Positions 40,418-46,900 of a DNA stretch of 64,000 nucleotides are shown here, in pieces (positions within the stretch are counted from its first letter, which is position 1; each line of letters starts with the position of its first letter). The translations under genes were made by a program, and so were the position numbers. The stretch is from Trichobilharzia regenti (lineage: Eukaryota > Platyhelminthes > Trematoda > Strigeidida > Schistosomatidae): the NCBI GenBank assembly GCA_944472135.2, contig OX235270.1:71061168-71125167 (forward strand), given 5' to 3'. The notes beneath the pieces are model-generated. The model did not search any database. It was given only the letters and a program-made list of their open reading frames with translations, and was not told the origin of the DNA.

Positions 40418-43400
40418 TATTAGAGTAGAGCCGCAGATGAGGATGTAGTTGAAAAGTAAATATTTCTTCGCTCAATCCTTTCGCTTTCATAATGGAAGTT
40501 TTCCTATAATATAATACATCAGTATTTTGATTTGACACTGATAACTAGCGTGATGTGTCTAGTACCTTCTTTGGTGCAGACTGAATTCTATCAGTCAGGT
40601 TGTAATGTGGCCACCATTCTAGGTAGCTCGCCATCACGGTACAGACTGATTTGATGATCTTAGAATTCAGTCTGCACCGAAGGCGGGACTAAACACATCA
40701 CACTAGTTACTAGTGTCAAATCAAAATATACACTACAGTCCTACAAGAGGTCAATTGCGAGCCTGAATAGCTCAGTGGTAACGTCTCTGACTGCAGTACT
40801 CACTGGGTGACGCGGGTTTGAATCACAGAAGGGACATGAGTTCCTTCAAGGTTGCAGATACGCCTTGCTGACTGGTGAGTGCCAACTAACACGAAACCTA
40901 GGTCCAAGGCTTTGTGTATCAGTATATGATTAATTTATGCATTTATTGACATGATTATCTATCGCCATTGTCCTGTATCTACGTCCCCTTTTTTCAGCTA
41001 TGTCCCCGAACTTAAGCATGCATCGTGAACAACGTTCTCATTCTAAGCAAGGAGATGGTTTAAGTGAATCCGTTGATACAGGATACGGTACGCAGTCTGG
41101 TTCAACTAATTTAGCGACTACAACAACATCGGCACCAGCAACAACACCTGTAATCACAAAACCAATATCACCAACAGGTGATACACTATCCACTTCGGAC
41201 AATGTGAATAATTCTAATTTACATGAAGTTGAACAAGAAATAATACAACCGGTTACAGTAAAAACTGGTCGTGTATTCTATTCTGACAAAATATTAGAAC
41301 CAGTAGAGAATAAGTCTAATGATCGGCAAGATGAGAAGTATGAAGTTTTAAAAAAAGTTGAAAGTGTACTCTCAGACAGTCCGAGTTCATCATTACTTGA
41401 AGAAGATAAAAGTTCTATGTATACTGGACGTAAGTTACTTTTTTAAAAATTTTTTGTTACTTTATCCTCCTTTTTACTGCCCAAAATTTTCATTATTATT
41501 CTTAAATTAATGCATTATTCAACGAAAGTGTGGTACATTCACTTCAATTATATTATATATATATTGCATTAGTCGATTTGGAGTAAATTTAGTGTTCATT
41601 GCCTGTCAATCCGTCCGTCTGTCTGTTAGAAATCACTTTAGAAAAAGTCATTTGAAGACGTAGGAATTCAACCGTTGTGTATTTCATTGAATTAGCTTTT
41701 TACAAATGAACACAAGTTTATTTACATTAATAGGATAGAGTAAATTCAGCTATCAGTTTGTCATCGACTATTTATTAGATCTCTGCATAATAATAATTTG
41801 TGTTGTGTTCATTTGATTAACAGAAGAAGCTCGTTTGTTGTTGTACAAATACATCACTCTTTTTTTTATTTAATATCTCAAATACACATTTCCATTGCAG
41901 TTATCTCGTTTACAACATCTATTTGTTTAGCTATACTCTGTTCCTAAAGCATTTGTTAGAAAATAGTCTAAAGAAAGTAATGATCATATGCGTTTGAAAT
42001 AGGTTCAAAGTTTGAAGAAAACGTTTTATTTTTATATCCATATACATATTAGTGATATTCACTCTGTCTTGTGAATTAACATGTCATCAATAAGTAAGAT
42101 GGGCTTCATTTTTAAAATTCCTTTGTAGATAGTATTACACCACTTTTGTTTGGTAAATGTATAAATGTCACAAATTGACAAAAATTAGAATTTATGGGTG
42201 TTTGAACTCAGACCTAGTGACTAGATAATGAGCGAGTTGTCATTGTAATCCAAAGGTTTAGGGTGATGAAGAGTCTCAAACGACGCAGAAACAGCCGACC
42301 ATTATCCCCTGACTGATTTCGGTTCGTGACGGAATCTGTGTTGAAATATCTAACTAGTTCAAGATTGATTTTGAAATCAATGTAGGGAAAAAACGGGTTA
42401 TTTAGAGAAGTTATCTGAATTATCATTTGTTTTCTGGATATGTAGATCAAAATAACAAGTTCATAAGTGAAAGAAACGCTAAATTCTCTCAAACTTATTT
42501 CTTTTATCCCTCCATCCGTCTGTAGCTGCAGTTGATGAAGAAGTGGTCGTCCCCATGCAGAATACGCGTGTTGCAAGTCATCTTGACGAATCAGGGAAAC
42601 AAGAATTCGATACATCACGATCATATCCTCATGGTAAGCAATATCCTATTTTATTCCTTCACGATCCCAGTGGAGCATAGGGCTTCAACCTAGAGTTTTG
42701 AAGTTTCGCCAGCCTTATTACTGGCCTAGTGAGGTAAAGAAGTGAGTCGGTGGCCGGGGGTCGAACCCCGAACCACCTGCGTGGTTGACGACTATTCTAC
42801 CTCTGTGCCACCGACGCACAGTCACAAGCGAGCAACAAATTAATTTTCGAACTCTAATAGCCTTTAAGGAAATTCCTGTCTCTTCTGCATATAACACCTC
42901 ATTTCGCTGTGTTAAAATTTGCATTTTCCCCCTTTTCCCTTTCTTTTCACATGGTTAGGTGAGTTACACTAACATAATAAAACTTTTTTGTTTCTTTATT
43001 TTTCTCTGATAAATTTATATCTTCAGTGTGTTGATTTTGATTTTCTCTACGTTGGTTACTGTTTTTGAGTTTATAAGTAGTAGTGTAGTAACATACCAAA
43101 GGTTGTTCACATATTTGCATTACATGTATATATGTATGTACATGGATTTGTTAACACTATAACCAATTTTGATTTTATCAGTTTTCATTTTCTGTTCAGT
43201 ATGCTAGAGTTTTTTTGCAGTTAATCATTACACTATTGGGTTACATACAAATATCTCAGTGTTTGTTTGTTTGTGTGTGTGTGTCAGTGTGTTCTTTATA
43301 GTTGTTGTTATTCCACTCACAAAAATAATTTCCCCATATATTGATGGTGACTGCTGGGTGGTTTGAAATGATATCACTTTTCCATCAGTGTTTCAAAATC

Positions 43401-43956
43401 TTATTGTTGTCATCGTCACGTTTGTGCTACTATGTTGTTCAACAGGTGATAATGAAGAAGGACTATACATTTAAAGCTACATGTTTGTGTGTGTGTGTGT
43501 GTGTGTATACAACTCGGTGTGTACGTTTTTATGGGGTATAATTCTACTGGTAATCTGTTTTGTATTCGCTTAGTTCGCATATACAAATGTATAATTTTGT
43601 CCGCACATATTAATTATATATCTCCTGGTGGTGATGCTCTGTCAAGTATGCTATGGATATACGCGTACTCAGTTCAACTTTGATCAAACTGCACTCATTC
43701 ATAAAGTTTCACATACATATTATATATATCCCCGCTAACGCCTACCGCTACTACTGCTGGCCAGTTATACTAGGCAAGTTCACAGTTTATAATTTTTTGT
43801 CTTAACTCTGTACATTATATATATACCTGTTGTGATTTATTCGCTATAGCTTTTTTGTATATCAGTTTGTAAAATTATAACTCATTATTTGTTGTTCTTT
43901 GTCTGAATCAACTTATACGAAGGTGTAAAGAAGTTTTTGGTCACTTCAGTTTTTGC

Positions 43957-43998
<42 letters not shown>

Positions 43999-46900
43999 GT
44001 GTGAATATGGAAACACCTACCTTACATCAGTGTAGATGACCTAATTCACTTAGTTTGTTTTCGGAGCCTGGAGGTATTATACTGTTGCTTTAAAGCATCT
44101 CTTATTTATTCTTGTTAAGCCGTTTTCAGAAATGAATTCCATAGGACATTTGTTGTCCAACAAGAAAAGTTGCCGTCTGTTTACGATATTTTTTCTGTTA
44201 TGAAACTGTCAAGGGGTGTGTAGTCAGTGTTTACCACTTTTGACCTGTAAAAGAACGGAAGTAGTTCGATCATGGGTGGATATCAGTCAAAGAACCAGTG
44301 AAAACCAGGGAGTAATGGGCAGTTGTTTCATTCTAGTTTGGGACTCTTCATGAGTACTTACCATCGAGGATCGAACTCAGGATTTTCCGGTTACAAGACA
44401 AGCTCGTAGACCATTTATCCACTGAGACCCGAATCAGTGGTGCATGAATTCCAACTCCTACTGATTCGTGATTTTAGCTCTATCACTAACCAATGTCATC
44501 GACGATATTTGTTCTCACTCCCGACCTGTTAGACCCCACTGATCACGACCTTCTACTAGACTTTAATTACCGTCAAAGAATGAAGCATTTGTTGGAGAGT
44601 ACGTAGCACATAAGAAAAGTTTTCATTAAGAAAATAACTTGAGAGTAGGGAACTCTAAACAAAGCAAAATACGCTTCACCAATCAACTATGAGTACTGTA
44701 TATGTGTTCTTACTAATGGTAAAAAAAATGGTGTTCTTAATTAGTGGTCAGAACAAATGTAAGTTAGATAGCCTAAGTGGTTGGCATTAGTCATTCTCAC
44801 TTTGACACCTAACACATTGTGAGTGCGATTTGACGTGCTTCCAGAATTCTCAGTTTTAGTGAATTCCAAACTTGACATAAAACAAATATCCAGTAATTCT
44901 AAATTCTTGACACCTTTTTACTTGGTTTTAGTCCTTAAAACTAACTACTTAAAATTAAAACTAATAATTATAATAAACTAATAATAACTGAAAATGAATA
45001 TGTACATTGAAATAACTTTTATTTACGCATAACTCATGAGCGTTTATTAATTTGCATACTGGTGTATTATTAACTCTGACAACTCTTCTTCATATACACT
45101 AACATGGAAAAACATAACGAATTATTGAATCTGGTAGATTGTAAAACGTGAATGTATCTATGCCATAGAGAGAATGATTTTGAGTCACAACACCAACTGC
45201 CTCCGGGCATGGTTTCTTAGGCATTGAATGAAACATAAAATGAGGATAAGTGGATTGAAGGGAAATATTTTAATTAAGAAATTTTGAATGAAATTGTATC
45301 ATTAGCGGTGTCAACAGATTGCATGAATGACTTCTTTTTTTTAATTGACGAAAAATACCAGTCCAGACATGAATATAAGAACAAAAAGTTCAGCGAAGAG
45401 TCTCTTTTTGGCGAATTCATTCACTTAGCTGTACAATCGCATTTAGATATAAGCATTTGTATGTGTATGTGTGCACATTAGGATTGCCGAAAAAATAGTA
45501 AAAAATTAGTTAGGACTATTGTTTACATCATCGAGATGTTTCAAAAATGTGACGAACAATCAAACTGTAACTATGAGAGTGAAGATTGGTGCATAGCGGA
45601 AAGGGTTGCGTAACATGAAATAGGATGTTCGCTGAACTTTTTGTTCTTATATTAATGACTTTTTTGTCAGATGATTTCTGTTGTTATGCTGGAAGAAGTC
45701 TTTGAAGGTTTTTACGTCTATTGTAAAGTTATATTTAAAGACCTCAGACTTCCATCAATTGCTTATATATAAGCGTGGTGTCCATTGCATTGATTTCGAA
45801 ACTGACAATTTGTCTGTTCATTCTGCCAGAGTTAACTGGTTTTAAGCACTGCGGGTAGACATGTGCTCATGTACTAAAAAGGACAATGAATAATATCGCT
45901 TTACAAATAATTAAAGCTCAATAGCTGTCTGAATAGTTCTATTCTTATTTATTGTCTGATTGCTAGATTGACTTCAGTAGTATCTGACTACAGCTTGACT
46001 GCACAACGTATTTTGGATACAGGTATGGAATTTTCAGCATGTGAAATCGGTAGCCCAAATTTTGCAGGCCAACCATAGATATCAGGTGTGCATCGGCAAG
46101 GGATCGAATCGCGGACCATGTGCATGGTCGGCGGGAGTCCTAACCACTGTTCCACCGACGCACACTGTGATAATATATAGAAAAGACCTGTGGTTCTCAC
46201 GAGATCCAGGTTTCCTTCAGACTTTCGACTGTCTTCTCTCCATTGCATTTAGATTACTTTCACACTAAATGTAATATTTGTTTTGGTAGAAGTAATTTCC
46301 ATCTAACAAGGTGCATTTTATACAAATCATTGTAGAAATTGATAATAACATGTAATAATTATGATAATGCCCTTAATTGTTTATCACATTTCATTTTATT
46401 TTTCAGTTTCTGGCCACATGGAATCATCTCAGTCATCTGATACGGAAACAGTCATCACTAATGAGAAGTACAAACCGCTATTAAGTGAAACAATGACTAA
46501 TAAAAGTGCTGAAGTTGATGTGAATGTTTTACCTTCACATGGTAGTGGTGGTACTTTACATGAAGATAAAACAAGTGAACTGGTTTGTAAAACATTAAAA
46601 GATGGTACACCATGTGAACAGATTTTTGCACGTCATTATCCGAGATGTGGAGAACTTGAAGCTACATGGGGTAGAGGTGCAGATCGTGATATACCATTGC
46701 ATGACACTGATAAAATGCATGTTGATGAGGGAGATAGAGAAGTGTGTAAAACACCATCAAGTGATTCACCATGTGAACAAGAAATCTGTGCACATCACCA
46801 TCCAAGATGCGGTGAACTTGAGGCTACTTGGGGTAGAGGAGCAGATCGGGATGTACCACGAGGTACCAGTCCAGGGAGAATTGATGAAAAGCCTGAAGAA

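Larger units (their letters stand above)
38734..40997. other. Intron 16
   Basis: It holds an RTE end (39725-40105), a CT/TA low-complexity block (40355-40415), a short inverted repeat (40525-40726) and a tRNA-like SINE (40760-40905). The interval 38734-39720 is AT-rich and unrecognised apart from a (CATA)n run at 39628-39644. Confidence 0.7.
42634..46406. other. Intron 18
   Basis: It holds SINEs at 42655-42822, 44270-44455 and 45991-46165, a PLE-related repeat (45280-45660), and (GT)n and (TA)n tracts. The interval 42830-43480 is GT/T-rich, and 44460-45270 is AT-rich and unrecognised. Confidence 0.7.

Noticed and set aside
43445..43475. Possible extra ankyrin exon after ttcaacag
   Set aside because: In the required phase it stops after nine codons (…DNEEGLYI then taa), and its donor is unclear. 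An early-terminating splice form is possible but nothing supports it.
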